Below, piece after piece: positions 43,920 to 55,047 of a stretch of 64,000 nt of DNA. Below the pieces are notes generated by a model. That model made no database searches. It was not told where the DNA came from and worked only from the letters and a program-made list of their open reading frames with translations. Origin of the DNA: Prorocentrum cordatum (Eukaryota; Sar; Dinophyceae; Prorocentrales; Prorocentraceae); NCBI GenBank assembly GCA_963575745.1, contig CAUYUJ010020184.1:1-64000 (forward strand). The letters run 5' to 3'. How positions within the stretch are numbered: position 1 is the first letter of the stretch; each line of letters starts with the position of its first letter. Made by a program: the position numbers and the translations under genes.

Positions 43920-44935
43920 CTGGACCCCGCAGCAGGTTTCGAAAGTGGCGACAGTTTCGTGGGCCCCACAGCAGCCCTCGAAAGTGGCGACAGTTTCACA
44001 GATCGCAGCCCCCCAGGGATGGCGAGGTCTAGTCTGAGTCCCCGTAGGACGTCACTCCGCTGGCCCCCCAAGCAGCCTTCGAAAGTGGCGACAGTTTCAC
44101 AGATCGCAGCCCCCCAGGGATGGCGAGGTCTAATCTGTATCCCCGTAGGGCGTCACTCCGCTGGGCCCCCCACGCAGCCTTCGAAAGTGGCGACAGTTTC
44201 ACAGATCGCAGCCCCCCAGGGATGGCGAGGTCTAATCTGAATCCCCGTAGGGCGTCACTCCGCTGGGCCCCCCAGCAGCCCTCGAAAGTGGCGACAGTTT
44301 CACAGATCGCAGCCCCCCAGGGATGGCGAGGTCTAATCTGAATCCCCGTAGGGCGTCACTCCGCTGGGCCCCCCAGCAGCCTCGAAAGTGGCGACAGTTT
44401 CACAGATCGCAGCGCCCCAGGGATGGCGAGGTCTAATATGAGTCTCCGTAGGGCGTCGCTCCGCTGGGCCCCCAGCAGCCCTCGAAAGTGGCGACAGTTT
44501 CACAGATCGCAGCCCCCCAGGGATGGCGAGGTCTAATCTGCATCCCCGTGGGGCGTCACTCCGCTGGGCCCCCCCAGCAGCCTCGAAAGTGGCGACAGTT
44601 TCGCAGATCGCAGCCCCCCAGGGATGTCGAGGTCTAATCTGAATCTGCGTGGTGCCTCACTCCGCTGGACACCACCAGCAGCCCTCGAAAGTGACGACAG
44701 TTTCGCAGATCGCAGCCCCCCAGGGATGGCGAGGTCTAATCTGAATCTGCGTGGTGCCTCACTCCGCTGGACCCACCAGCAGCCCTCGAAAGTGGCGACA
44801 TTTTCGCAGATCGCAGCCCCCCAGGGATGGCGAGGTCTAATCTGAATCTGCGTGGTGCCTCACTCCGCTGGACCCGCCAGCAGCCCTCGAAAGTGGCGAC
44901 AGTTCCACAGATCGCAGCCCCAAAGGGATGACGTA
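43920..44935 (+). repeat. 101-bp satellite, about 10 copies
   Basis: The phrase cgaaagtggcgacagttt recurs every 100-102 bp, with cagatcgcagccccccagg and gatggcgaggtctaatctg. Copies from 44600 on form a subtype (gaatctgcgtggtgcctcac). A three-copy relative, with the same cgaaagtggcgacagtttcg and agatcgcagccccc, is at 58236-58510. Confidence 0.9.
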
Positions 44936-45170
44936 GAAGGCAAGAGAGAAGAGGAGGAGCGAAGAGAGGAGGAGAAGGGAAGCAAGAGAGGAGGAGCGAA
45001 GAGAGGCGAAGGGATGCAAGAGAGAAGAGGAGGAGCGAAGAGAGGCGGAGAAGAGAAGCAAGAGAGGAGAGGAAGAGGGAAGAGAGGAGGAGGAGGCGGG
45101 AAGGAAGGAAGGAAGGTGGATACCGCAGTGCTCTATTCCAAACGAGTACCCAACGCAGGAGGGTTGGGAA
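44936..45170 (+). repeat. GA-rich tract and shared tail of the 101-bp satellite element
   Basis: Repeats of gagaagaggaggagcgaaga fill 44936-45115. They are followed by gctctattccaaacgagtac and ccaac. The same order (101-bp satellite, GA tract, ctctattcaaaacgagtacc) occurs at 58236-58625, so these belong to one composite repeat element. Confidence 0.75.
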
Positions 45171-45790
45171 TAACACAGTACGAATAATTTCGCGGCTCCA
45201 GCGCTGATGACAGACCGATTCCAAGCGTCTAGGTACGTCAGACGATCGCGCCTGATGATTTCCTCTCGATTGCTGTGCCAAAGAGCTCTCTAGCTGATCT
45301 GCAGCTCGAGCAAAGTCAAGAAACCTTTCATCATCTCCAAAAACATTAGTATATTACGAATAGCTTCGCGGACCTAGCTCGAGTAGCAGACCGAGTTCAG
45401 ACATCTGAGTACTTCAGACGAACCGCCTGACGATCTTAGATCGATAAGCTGTGCCTACCAGCTCTGTAGCTATCGTACAGCTCGAGTTGAACACGGATAA
45501 CCGATAGCACTGTCAAGATGACTGGAAACAGCCGATCCCGCCAGAGTGCTTTTTGGCAGTAAGAGGTACCCGATCGACCTGATATTAAGAGGGCGAGCGG
45601 GAATAATATCGAAAACGGGGGGAAAAATATTATAGCTCTAACGATTCGTTGAATTTCGAGAAATCTATTTTAAATAAGTCAAACAATACAAAACATCCGT
45701 CGATATTTTTTTGCCAACTAGCCCCCCAGCGCGCTGGATTATTCTGATAGCTGCGCTGCTGACGCTCTTAGGGGAGCTCTACGAGTCACT
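45171..45790 (-). repeat. Inverted higher-order unit, head end
   Basis: Two inverted monomers, then the head on the minus strand: gtgctttttggcagtaagag, gagggcgagcgggaataata and gagctctacgagtcac at 45775-45790. It is the continuation of the unit interrupted at 43370. Confidence 0.7.
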
Positions 45791-46085
45791 TGGTAGCGTC
45801 CAAAACCCGGAGAGCAAAGAGGCTCAAACCGGGAAGCTTTCCTGATGAACTGAAGATCTCTGGGGAGCTTTCATGAAGCGCTTCTGAAGCGCTGCCAGGC
45901 ACGCTTCGCGTGCCTGCACGCGTGCAGGCACGCGTGGGCGCGTGCCGGAAGCGCTCCCGGACACGCTGCGACCTCACACTTCTTTCTGCGGGAATTCTGG
46001 ACCGGCGAAGATGGCTGCTGGCAGGCACCGCCACCGTCCGGCTTCTAATCTAAAGCCCTATAGCTTTCAGAGAGCTCTCCGGGAA
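45791..46085 (-). repeat. GC-rich palindromic module with a 28-bp perfect palindrome
   Basis: 45907-45934 is a perfect 28-bp palindrome centred on acgcgt (arms cgcgtgcctgcacg). The surroundings carry aagcgcttctgaagcgct and end with ctggaccggcgaagatggc-like text. On the opposite strand it resembles the foldback at 8395-8765. Confidence 0.8.
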
Positions 46086-47515
46086 CTGGGAGCCGGCGGT
46101 AAACCGTCAACCTTGGTTACCGCCGGGGACTCGTAGAGCTTCCTCGTGCAATGCGGGCGCGGCAATCTCGCATTGCGCGCGCGAGGGCGCGGTCGCATGG
46201 AGGAGGACGTGGGGGAGAACAATGAGCGAGGGAAAAGCATCTCTGAAACAAATAATAGGCATACCAGACCGAGTTCAGGCATCTGGACACTTTGAGCTAG
46301 CGCTCCTGTTGATTTCCTCCCGATTGCTGTTGCCGAAGAGCGTAAAGAAAATTCGTCACCATCTTTAAAAATAGCAGCGTACGAATAGTTGTTCGACCCC
46401 AGCGCTATAGTAGGCCGAGTTCAGGCGTCTAGATACTTTAAACTAGCGCGCCTCCTCATTTCCTTCCAATTGCTGTGCCGAGCAGCTCCGTAGCTCATCA
46501 GCAGCTCGAGTTAAGTCAAGCAAACAAATACCATCTTGCACTAAATTAGTAGAGTGCGAATAGTTGTTCAGACCCAGCGCTGATAGCAGGCCAAATTCAT
46601 GCGTCTAGATACCTTAAACTAGCGCGCCGAATCTTTTCCGTCCGATTGCTGTGCCCAACAGCTCTGTGGCTCATCAGCAGCTCGAGTTCAGTCGAGAAAC
46701 CCAGCAGCATCTCCAAACAAATAGCAGAGGAATCATAGCTTTTCAGCCTCAGCGCTGATAGCAGACCGAGGTCAGGCCTCTAGATACTTTGAATTAGTGC
46801 GCCTGCTCAGGCCCTTCCGATTGCTGTGCCAAACAGCTCTGTGGCGCATCGGCAGCTCGAGTTAAGTCGAGAAAACCATTCCATCTTCAAGGAATTAGCA
46901 GAGAAATAGTTTTTCGGCTGCAGCGCTGATAGCAGACAGAGTTCAGGCGTCTAGATACTGTAGACTTCCGCGCCTGATGATTTCCTCCCGATTGCTATGC
47001 CAAAGAGCTCTGTAGCTCATCAACAGCTCGAGTTAAGTCAAGAAGCGCTTCATCATCTCAAAAAAAGAACTAGAGTTCGAATCGTTTCGTGGACCTAGCT
47101 TGAGTAGCAGACCGAGTTCAAACCTCTAGATGCTCGAGACGAACGCGCCTGACGATTTTCGATCGATTAGGTGTGCTTACCAGCTATGTAGCGCATCTAC
47201 GGCTCGAGTTAAGTACAGAAAACCGACAGCACATGTCAAGATTACTCGAGACAGCCGATGCCGCCTGAGTGCTTTTTGGCAGTAGTAGGTACCCGATCGA
47301 CCTGATATTAAGACGGCGAGCGGGAGTAATATCGAAGATGGGAGAAAATACTAGAGTTCTAACGAATGAATGTTCAAATTTCGGGAAATTCAATTTTAAT
47401 AAGTCAAAAAAAGACAGAACTTCAGGCGAAATGTGTTTGCCAACTAGCCCCCCAGCGCGACGGAATTCCTTCTTAGCTTCGCCGCTCACGCTCTTAGGGA
47501 AGCTCTACGAGTCAA
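46086..47515 (-). repeat. Inverted higher-order satellite unit
   Basis: From H at 46086-46143 through an extra hairpin (GCAATGCG at about 46149 pairing with CGCATTGC), about six inverted monomers and the head, ending gaagctctacgagtca at about 47515. The GCAATGCG/CGCATTGC hairpin next to H is typical of the second subfamily (also near 41200, 48860, 50495, 54090 and, forward, 53545). Confidence 0.8.
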
Positions 47516-48315
47516 AACCCGGACAGCACAGAGGCACTCACACAAACGCAGCACACGCACGCGGCTTAGCGTGCGTGGAGACGTTGGAAACCTCGCGTGA
47601 CGGAGCTCTGGAGACGCTGGAAAGCTCCCCTGCGATGCGCTGAATACTCTGGAAAGCTTTCCTGGGAAGCCCTGGGGTGCTGTCATGAAGCGCTTCTGAA
47701 GCGCTGCAAGCGACGCTTCCACGTGTGCCTTCCCGCGTGCAGGCGCGCGTGGACGCGTGCCCGAAGCGCCCCCGGACACGCTGCGAAGTTTTACAAGCCT
47801 CTCCTGGGATCGTGGACCGGCGAAGATGGGCTGCTGGCAGGCACCACCACCGTCCGGCTTCTAATCTAAAGCCTTATAGCTCTCAGAGAGCTCTCCGGAA
47901 AAAACCCGGATAGCGCGGCCAGGCGCGCGTCCACGCGTGCCTGCGCGCGTGCAGGCACGCGTGCACGCGTGCCTGAAGCGCCCCCGGAATACTCTAGACA
48001 GTTTTCCTGAAGAGCTCTGGGGAGCTCTCCTCAAGCGCTTCTGACACGTTGCCAGCGACGCTTCCGCGCGTGCCTGCACGCGTGCAGGCGCGCGTGGACG
48101 CGTGCCAGAAGCGCTCCCGGACACGCTGCGAAGTCTTACAAGCCCCTCCGGGGATCGTGGACCGGCGAAGATGGGCGTGCCCCCCTCACCACCCACCTTC
48201 GGCTTCTTCTCCGAAGCCCTCAGCTCTCCAAGGAGCTATCCTGGAATCTCCCCGAGCGCTTCTGAAGCGCTGCCAGCGACGCTTCCACGCGTGCCTGCCC
48301 GCGTGCAGGCTCAAA
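47516..48315 (-). repeat. GC-rich palindromic modules, three partial copies
   Basis: Copies at about 47640-47885, 47900-48180 and 48235-48315 share cttctgaagcgctgc, gcgtgcctgc-acgcgtgcagg and gatcgtggaccggcgaagatg. The density of acgcgt and gcgcgc and the nested inverted repeats predict stable cruciforms. ORFs on both strands here are symmetry by-products. Confidence 0.7.
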
Positions 48316-48796
48316 ACGAATTGTTAAATATTTCAGAATCTTCCAAAAACTGACGCCAGGTCGTCAGATTTTCCGCCCGAGACTGGTGGGCCAACTGGGA
48401 GCCGGCGGTAAGCCGTCAACCAGGTTACCACCAGGACCCTCGTAGAGCTCTTAACACGCAAATCAGCGCACAGATGACGAGAAGAGAGCGGTCTCGAATG
48501 TCAGGGCATAACCCACTACAGGTGCAAATAATGCTTGAACTATATGGTCCGCTTCCTCCTTGCGCTAAGTTCACGAAACTATTATCACCTCGATAACTGC
48601 GCCCCGACGGCCAGTGGCCCCCCCTAATTTTCGAGCTACACTGCAGCTCCCGCCCCGAGACTTTCATCGCCGAACGCCCCGCGATACACTACAGGGCATT
48701 AAAATTGACTTTCCCAAAATGAATGGTCAAATCTTTCATTATATTCGCCCAACCGGCCCAAACTTCACACATTGTCCGCCAGGGCCCGGTGGGCCA
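48316..48796 (-). repeat. Inverted B-like modules
   Basis: An inverted H at 48397-48450 (decayed: ggttaccaccagg) and B-like text (aaaatgaatggtcaaatctt, tcgcccaaccggcc) surround about 200 bp (48460-48680) with no repeat I recognise. No gene. Confidence 0.55.
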
Positions 48797-49936
48797 GCTG
48801 GGAGCCGGCGGTAAACCGTGAACCTTGGTTACCGCCGGGAACTCGTAGAGCTCCCTCGTGCAATGCGGGCGCGGCAATCTCTCATTCCGCGCGCGCGAGG
48901 GCGCGGCTTCATGGGGGGGGACTGGAGGAGAAGAAGGAGTGAGAAGAAAGGAGATGGGGCAGGGCGAGCAAGCAGGGGGAGGAGGAGGAGGATATCAAGA
49001 AACGCAACGTCATCTCTGGAAAAAATGAGTAGAGTGCGAATAAATTTCTGGTTCCAACTCTTAGAGCGCGACGAGTTCGGGCATCTGGATACTTGAGACT
49101 AGCGCGTCTGATGATTTCCTCTAGATTGGTATGCCGAGCAGCTCTGTAGCTCATCTGCAGCCCGGGTTCTCTCAAAAGAGTTACCATCGTGTTTTGAAAA
49201 TTTAGCAAAGTACGAATAGTTTGTTCCGATCCAGCTCTGGTACCAAGCCGAGTTCGGCCGTCTAGATACTCGTGGTTAGCGCTTCTCATTACTTCCTTTC
49301 GACTGTTGTGACAAAAAGCTCTGTAGCTCATCTCCAGCTCCAGTTCAGTCGAGAAAACCATTATCATTTCGGAAAAATAGCAGAGTACGAGTAGTTTTTT
49401 CGGGCCCAGCTGTAGTAGCAGACCGAGTTCAGGCATTTAGATACTTTATAGACTAGCGTGCCTGTTGATGGTATTCCGATTGCTGTGCCAAACAGCTCTG
49501 TAGCTCATCTGCAGCTCGAGATAAGTCAAGCAACTCCTCATCATCTCTTCATATATATATATATATATGTATATAACGTTTCGCGGACCCAGCTCTGGTA
49601 GCAGACCGAGTTCAGACATCTAGATACTTGGAACCAACGCGCCTGGCGATTCTAGATGGACTAGGTGTCCCTGCCAGCTCTGTAGCTCTTCTACAGCTGG
49701 AGTTGGGTGCAGCACCTGTCACGATGATACTAAACAGCCGATCCCGCCGGGATGCTTTTTGGCAGTAGTAGATTCCCGATCGACCTGACATCGAGATGGC
49801 GAGTGGGCAAAAGATCGAATATGAAAAGAAAATGCCAAACTTCCGTCGGTTTTTTTTGCCAACTAGCCCTCCCGCGCGCGGAATTACTCTTCTAGCTTCG
49901 CCGCTAACGCGCTTAGGGAAGCTCTACGAGTCACTA
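48797..49936 (-). repeat. Inverted higher-order satellite unit
   Basis: H at 48797-48855, then the GCAATGCG hairpin, a GA-rich stretch (48920-49000), about four inverted monomers including an AT microsatellite at 49550-49570, and the head ending gggaagctctacgagtcact at about 49936. No gene. Confidence 0.8.
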
Positions 49937-50044
49937 GCTCCACCCCGCGCCGGAATTCCTCTAGTTCATCGATGCCGAAGAGCTCTACGAAGTGCTAGCT
50001 CTCCCCCGCGCCAGAGCTGGGAGCCGGCGGTGAACCGTGAACCA
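49937..50044 (-). repeat. B-type flank and H right arm at the LINE-3 tail
   Basis: Two copies of the B-flank text (agctccaccccgcgccggaa; tcgatgccgaagagctctac) lead to the inverted H arm ggagccggcggtgaaccgtg at 50019-50044. The arm stops at the loop, where the LINE-3 A-tail (T18 on the plus strand) begins. This is the same H position as for LINE-1 and LINE-2. Confidence 0.75.
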
Positions 50045-50426
50045 TTTTTTTTTTTTTTTTTTGGGGGGGGGGGGGGAAGGGGTCTTCCAGGCAGCGGGAT
50101 GCCTGCCAGCGAGAACCCTTGAGGTCCCCGGCTGATCGAGCGCCGTCTCCATGGCCTCAGCGAGACCTTCTACAGCCGAGAGCTCAGCATCAGTAATGGT
50201 GCAGGAGGGCGGGGGCGCGGCGGCGCATTCACCGACATCGCGCCAGTCAATCGGAAAAGAACTACGTGCTTGCGTGTGAGAGGAGGGGGTGGGGGGGAAC
50301 ATACACGCTTACTCACATGAACATCCTCCGCAGAGAATAAATCCGCATCAGAGTGCCCCAGAGGGGCCCGCCCAATCTGCAGCCACCATCCGATGCCTTC
50401 TCAGACTTGTCTACCCCGCCGTCGAA
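50045..50426 (-). mobile_element. LINE-3: 5'-truncated LINE, 3' end of ORF2 with tail
   Basis: On the minus strand the fragment begins exactly at codons for F-D-G-G-V. After a frameshift it reads GWWLQIGRAPLGHSD, as in LINE-1 (GGWWLQIG). Then, in another frame, comes DWRDVGECAAAPPPSCTITD and AELSAVEGLAEAMETAL, matching the Glu-bearing helix of LINE-1 (CELAACAAL) and LINE-2 (TELSAAER). A stem (ggcag...ctgcc) precedes C14 (50063-50076) and A18 (50045-50062). It is dead: truncated and frameshifted. Its 3' tail touches the loop of an H element in the same relative orientation as the other LINEs; its 5' end abuts the end of a second H. Confidence 0.8.
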
Positions 50427-51477
50427 CTGGGAGCCGGCGGTAAGCCGTCAACCTTGGTTATTGCCGGGGACTCGTAGAGCATCCTCATGCAATTCGGGCG
50501 CGGCAATCCCGCATGCCGCGCGCGCGAGAGCACGGTCTCATGGAGAAGGACTGCAGGAGAAGAAGGAGAGAGAGAAGATGGAGCAGACTGAGGAAGAGAA
50601 AGAAGAAGGAGGAGGAGGGGGATAATCAAGAAAGGTATCCTCGTCTCTGGAGTAATTAGTACAGTGCGAGTTCTTTGGTTTCAACTCTGGAAGCAGACCG
50701 GGTGCGGGCATCTAGATATTTTAGATTAGCGAAGCGAATGGTTTTCGAGCTCATCTGCAGCTCGAGTTGAGTCAAGGAAACCATGACCATGCCTAAAAAC
50801 ATTACGGAACACGAACTGTTTTTTTCGGACCAGCTCTGATAGCAGACCGAGTTCGGACGTCTAGACACTTGTGATAACTGCGTCTGGTGATTATCTTCCG
50901 ATTGCTGCGCCGAACAGCTTCGTAGCTTATCTGAGACTAGAGAAATCTCAAGAAAGTCACCATTATCTTTGTAAGAATAGCAGAGTACGAATAGGTTTTC
51001 GAAACCAGCTTTGGTAGCATACCGAGTTTAGTCATCTGGATAATGTAGCCTGGCGATTTTGTTATTGTCATTCGATTGTTGTGACGAACAACTCTGTAGC
51101 TCATCTGCAGCTCGACTTGAGTGAAGGAGCACAGAACACCGTCTCTAAGAACAATGGCTGAGAACAAATAGCTTTTCGGACCAGCTCTGGTGGCAGACCG
51201 AGTTCGAGCATCTAAATACTGGGGACTAGCGCTGCTGATGTTCGGAAGATTGGCGCGTGCAGCGGGGTGTTCGGGAATGCATTCGCGCCCCGACTCGCGA
51301 CCCTCATCTCCTCAGTTTCTGCTGTCTGATGTGCCAGAAGTGCTCACAACCAAAGTTCTAACGGAAGTCGCCGATTTTTGTGCAACGTTTATATATATAT
51401 ATATATATATGCCGTCTTCGATTTACGAGCATAAGCAACGGTTGTGGCTTTTTTTAAAACGCGGATTGGCTTTCTAC
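50427..51477 (-). repeat. Inverted higher-order satellite unit, truncated
   Basis: H at 50427-50485, the GCAATGCG-like hairpin, a GA-rich stretch (50540-50620), then about four inverted monomers up to about 51235. 51240-51477 is unassigned sequence with an AT microsatellite (51390-51411). The head is missing. Confidence 0.7.
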
Positions 51478-51591
51478 TGGCGCCGGCGGTGAACCGTCAA
51501 CCTGGTCACCGCCAGGCCCTCGTAGAGCTCCTTGCACGCGTGAGAGTGCTCAGCAACGAAGCAGAGAACTACAATCAAGATTTTCTCAAAA
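51478..51591 (-). repeat. Inverted H and start of a B module
   Basis: H at 51478-51533 (ggcggtgaaccgtcaacctg), then inverted B text (cacgcgtgagagtgctcagc). It is continuous with the left arm of the next feature. Confidence 0.7.
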
Positions 51592-52398
51592 TCTTTATTT
51601 TTGCATTTTTTATGTTACTATGAGGTCGCTTCCCAGAAGTGAACCGATGTTAAGACCTCCTCGGGGGAGCTGAGCTGGTCTCTCAGAACAAAGTTTAGAC
51701 ACTAATGCTGGGAGTAAAGATCTGGTTTCTCAAAATGAATGGTCAAAAATATTGTTAGCAAAACCGACACAAAGTTACCGCATTGTCCTTTCTGGCCGGG
51801 CCGACTAACTAGCTGCACCCCGCGCCGGAATTCCTTTAGCTCATCGATTCTGAAGAGCTCTACGAGGTATTAATCGACGCTTTTGTCAGGACGCGCGTGG
51901 CTGCGTGGAGTTCTGATGCCGCAAGGGCCTTTCATCGCGGCCGTTTGAAAGCTAAAGAGGCCAGCTTTCAAGAAGTCATTTGCTAAGCTGATTGGTTGTA
52001 AAGCCTTAGTGCTTGGCGAGAACAATTCGGAAGCCTACGCCGCTATGCGCCAGTGCCAGTCTGAGCTCCACATTTGGGGTCAAGCAAATGGCGTTGCTTC
52101 TGATCCCTCCAAGGAAAGCATGCATACCTCGTAGAGCTCTTCGGTATCGATGAGCTAGAGGAATTCCGGCGTGGGGTGGAGCTAGCTGGTCGACCCGGCC
52201 AGAAAGGGCAATGTGGTAACTTTGGGTCGGTTTGCTAAGATTTGAAAGATATTTGACCATTCATTTTGAGAAACCAGATTTTAACTCCCAGCATTAGTGT
52301 CTAAACTTTGTTCTGAGAGCAGCTCAGCTCTCCCGAGGGAGTTATACTATCGGTTCACTTCCGGGAACCGACCTCATATCAACATCAAAAAATGCAAA
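51592..52398. repeat. Foldback: two B modules head to head around a LINE scrap
   Basis: The left arm (about 51592-51868, inverted B) and the right arm (about 52127-52398, forward B) are near reverse complements over some 270 bp. Shared text includes gttctgagag / ctctcagaac, gacactaatgctggg and ggaattcc-tttagctcatcga. The 258-bp centre holds the reverse transcriptase fragment described separately. Arm identity is high but not perfect. Confidence 0.8.
51871..52128 (+). pseudogene. Fragment of a different LINE reverse transcriptase
   Basis: In the third part of the fragment the plus strand reads CKALVLGENNSEAYAAMR, then QCQSELHIWGQANGVA and SDPSKESMH. This is the pattern that follows motif C in a common dinoflagellate LINE family (C..ELH.WG.AN.V.FDP.KES.H). 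Upstream in another frame is ASFQEVI..AD, the likely remains of an F-A-D-D motif C. Stops and frameshifts make it a pseudogene. LINE-1 and LINE-2 lack the WG.AN/DP.KES pattern, so this is another family. Identification rests on my memory of the family pattern. Confidence 0.5.
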
Positions 52399-52690
52399 AA
52401 TTCCACGTAGAGCTCTTCGCTATCCATGAGCTAGAGGAATTCCGGCGCGGGGGGGAGCTAGTTGGTCGACCCGGCCAGAAAGGATCATGTGGTAACTTTG
52501 GGTCGGCTGTGCTCAGATATGGAAGATATTTGACCATAGATTTTGAGAAACCAGGTTTTTACGTCCAGCATTAGTGTCTAAACTTTGTTCTGAGAGAGAA
52601 TCAGCTCTCTAGAGAGTTTGACTTTCGAAACATTTGGAGCAACCGACATCAGGTTGACACCGAAAACTGCAATTTTGACGTTTTTGAGAA
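52399..52690 (+). repeat. Forward B module
   Basis: Starts cgtagagctcttcgctatcc, continues ggtcgacccggccagaaagg, tatttgaccatagattttga and gcattagtgtctaaactttg, and ends cgagaagctgtctg, running directly into a forward monomer without H. Confidence 0.7.
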
Positions 52691-53639
52691 GTGCTCCGAG
52701 AAGCTGTCTGTCATCTTGACAGGTGCTGTCGGTTCTGTGTACTTAACTCGAGCTTCAGGAGCGCTACAGAGCTGTTATGCACACCAAATCGATTCAGAAT
52801 GATCAGGCGCGTTCGTCTCAAGCATCTAGAGGTCTGAACTCGGTCTGCTACTCGAGCTAGGTCCGCGAAACTATTCGTACTCTGCTAATTCTTTTTGGGG
52901 ATGATGATGAGTTTCTTGACTTCACTCGAGCTGCAGATGATCTACAGAGCTCTCTGGCACATCAACGCCTGATCTCGGTCTGCTATCAGCGCTGGGGCTG
53001 AACAACTGTTCGTACTCTGTGATTGTTTTTTCGGAGATGGTGATGCTTTTCTTGACTTAACTCGAGCTGCAGATGAGCTACAGAGCTGTTTAGCACAGAA
53101 ATCGGAAGGGAATCATCAGGTGCGCTAGTTGAAAGTATCTAGACGCCGGATATCGGTCTGCTATCTGCGCTGGGGCTGAACAACTATTCGTACTCTGCTT
53201 TTTTTAGAGATGGTGATGCTTTTCTTGACTTAACTCGAGTCGCGGATTGGCTACAGAGCTGTTCGGCACGGCAATGGGAAGGAAATCATCAGGCGCGATA
53301 GTCTGCAGTATCTAGACGCCTGATCCCGGTCTGCTATCAACGCTGGGGCTGAAAAGCTGTTCGTACTCTGCTAATGCTTTCGAGATGGTGATGCTTTTCT
53401 TGACTTAACTCGAGCTGCAGATGAGCTATGAAGTGCCTAGACGCCTGAACTCGGTTTGGTATGTCTATTATTTCTTTCCAGAGGTGCTTTCCCCTCGCTC
53501 CTCCTTCTCCTCCACGTCCGTCTCCATGAGACCGCGCCCTCGCGCGCGCAATGCGAGGTTGCCGCGCCCGCATTGCACGAGGAAGCTCTACGAGTCCCCG
53601 GCGGTAACGAAGGTTGACGGTTTACCGCCGGCTCCCAGT
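52691..53639 (+). repeat. Forward monomers, second subfamily, ending in H
   Basis: About five forward monomers (gatggtgatgcttttcttga and gagctgcagatgagctacag, spacing about 170-180 bp), then the CGCATTGC-type hairpin (about 53540-53575) and H (53583-53639). A plus-oriented island within the mostly inverted region. Confidence 0.75.
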
Positions 53640-54027
53640 TGGCAAGAACAATCTCGACGGACCTTTTGCTGTTTTTTGCTCGGTTGAAAATTATGTTCTC
53701 GAAATTCAGCAATTCGTTTGAGCTCTAGTATTTTTTCCCGTGATATTCGATCTTATTCCCGCTCGCCGTCTCAATCTCAGCTCGATCGGGTACCTATTAC
53801 TGCCAAAAAGCGTCCAGGCGGGATCGGCTGTTTCGAGTCATCTTGACAGGTGCTGTCGGTTTTCGGAGAGCTACAGAGCTGGTACGCACACGTAATCGAT
53901 TCAGAATCATCAGGCGCGTTCGTCTGAAGCATCTAGAGGTCTGAACTCGGTCTGCTACCCGAACTAGGTCCGCGAAGCTATTCGTATTCTAGTTTTTTTC
54001 TCGACAGGGTGAGTTGTTTCTTCACTG
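53640..54027 (+). repeat. Forward head and two monomers
   Basis: Head text ggcaagaacaatctcgacgg, gatattcgatcttattcccg and cgatcgggtacctattactg, then monomers up to about 54010, where the orientation flips at an inverted H. Confidence 0.75.
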
Positions 54028-55047
54028 GGGGCCGGCGGTGAACCGTCAACCTTGGTTACCGCGGGGAACTCGTAGAGCTTCCTCGTGCAATGCGGGCGGG
54101 GCTATGTCGCATTGCACCCCCATCTTCAAATAATTAGGAAGTACGAATCGTTTTTCGGCCCCAGCGCTGATAGCAGACCGAGATCAGGCGTCTAGATACT
54201 TTTAACTAGCGCCCCTGATGATTCCCTTCCGATTGCTGTGCTCGACAGCATTCTAGCTGATGTGCAGCGCGAGTTAAGTCAAGAAGCCAATGCAATCTCC
54301 AATTAATTAGCAGAGCACGAATAGTTTTTCAGCCCGAGTGCTGATAGCAGACTGATTTCAGGTGTCTAGATACTTCGAACTAGCGCACCGGATGATTTTT
54401 TTCCGAATGCTGTGCCGAACAGCTCTGTAGTTCATCTGCTGCTCGAGTTAAGTCAAGGAAATTGTCGCCATCTCCATAACATTAGCAGAGCACGAATAGT
54501 TTTTTGGATCCAGCTCTGATGGGAGTCCGAGTTCAGGCGTCCAGATACTTCAAACCATCGCGCCTGATAGTGCCCTCTCGATTGCTGTGCCTGAGAGCTC
54601 TCTAGCTCACCTGCAGCTCGAGTTAAGTAAAGAAACTCATCATTTCGAAAAAATCGATAGCGTATGAATAGTTGTGCGGACCTAGCTCTGGTTGCAGACC
54701 GAGTTCAGACCTCTAGATACGAACGCGCCTGATGATTCTGGATCGATTAGGTGTGTATACCAGCTCTGTAGCGCTTCTACAGCTCGAGTTAAGGGCAGAC
54801 AACCGACAGTACCTGTCAAGATGACCCGAACAGCCGATCCCGCCCACATGCTTTTTGGCAGTAGTAGGTATCCGATCGAGCTGATATTGAGATGGCGAGC
54901 GGGCGTAATATCGAAGATGGGTGGCAAAAATTACTAGAGCTCCAACGACTTGTTGAATTCCGAAACATCGAATTTAAACAGAGAAAAAGTATGCAAAACT
55001 TCCGTCGAGATGTTTTTGCCAACTAGCCCCCCAGCGCGCCGGAATTA
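54028..55047 (-). repeat. Inverted higher-order satellite unit
   Basis: From H at 54028-54083 through about four inverted monomers to the head (tgctttttggcagtagtagg, gatggcgagcgggcgtaata, ccaactagccccccagcgcg) at about 55047. With 53640-54027 it forms a head-to-head arrangement. Confidence 0.75.
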
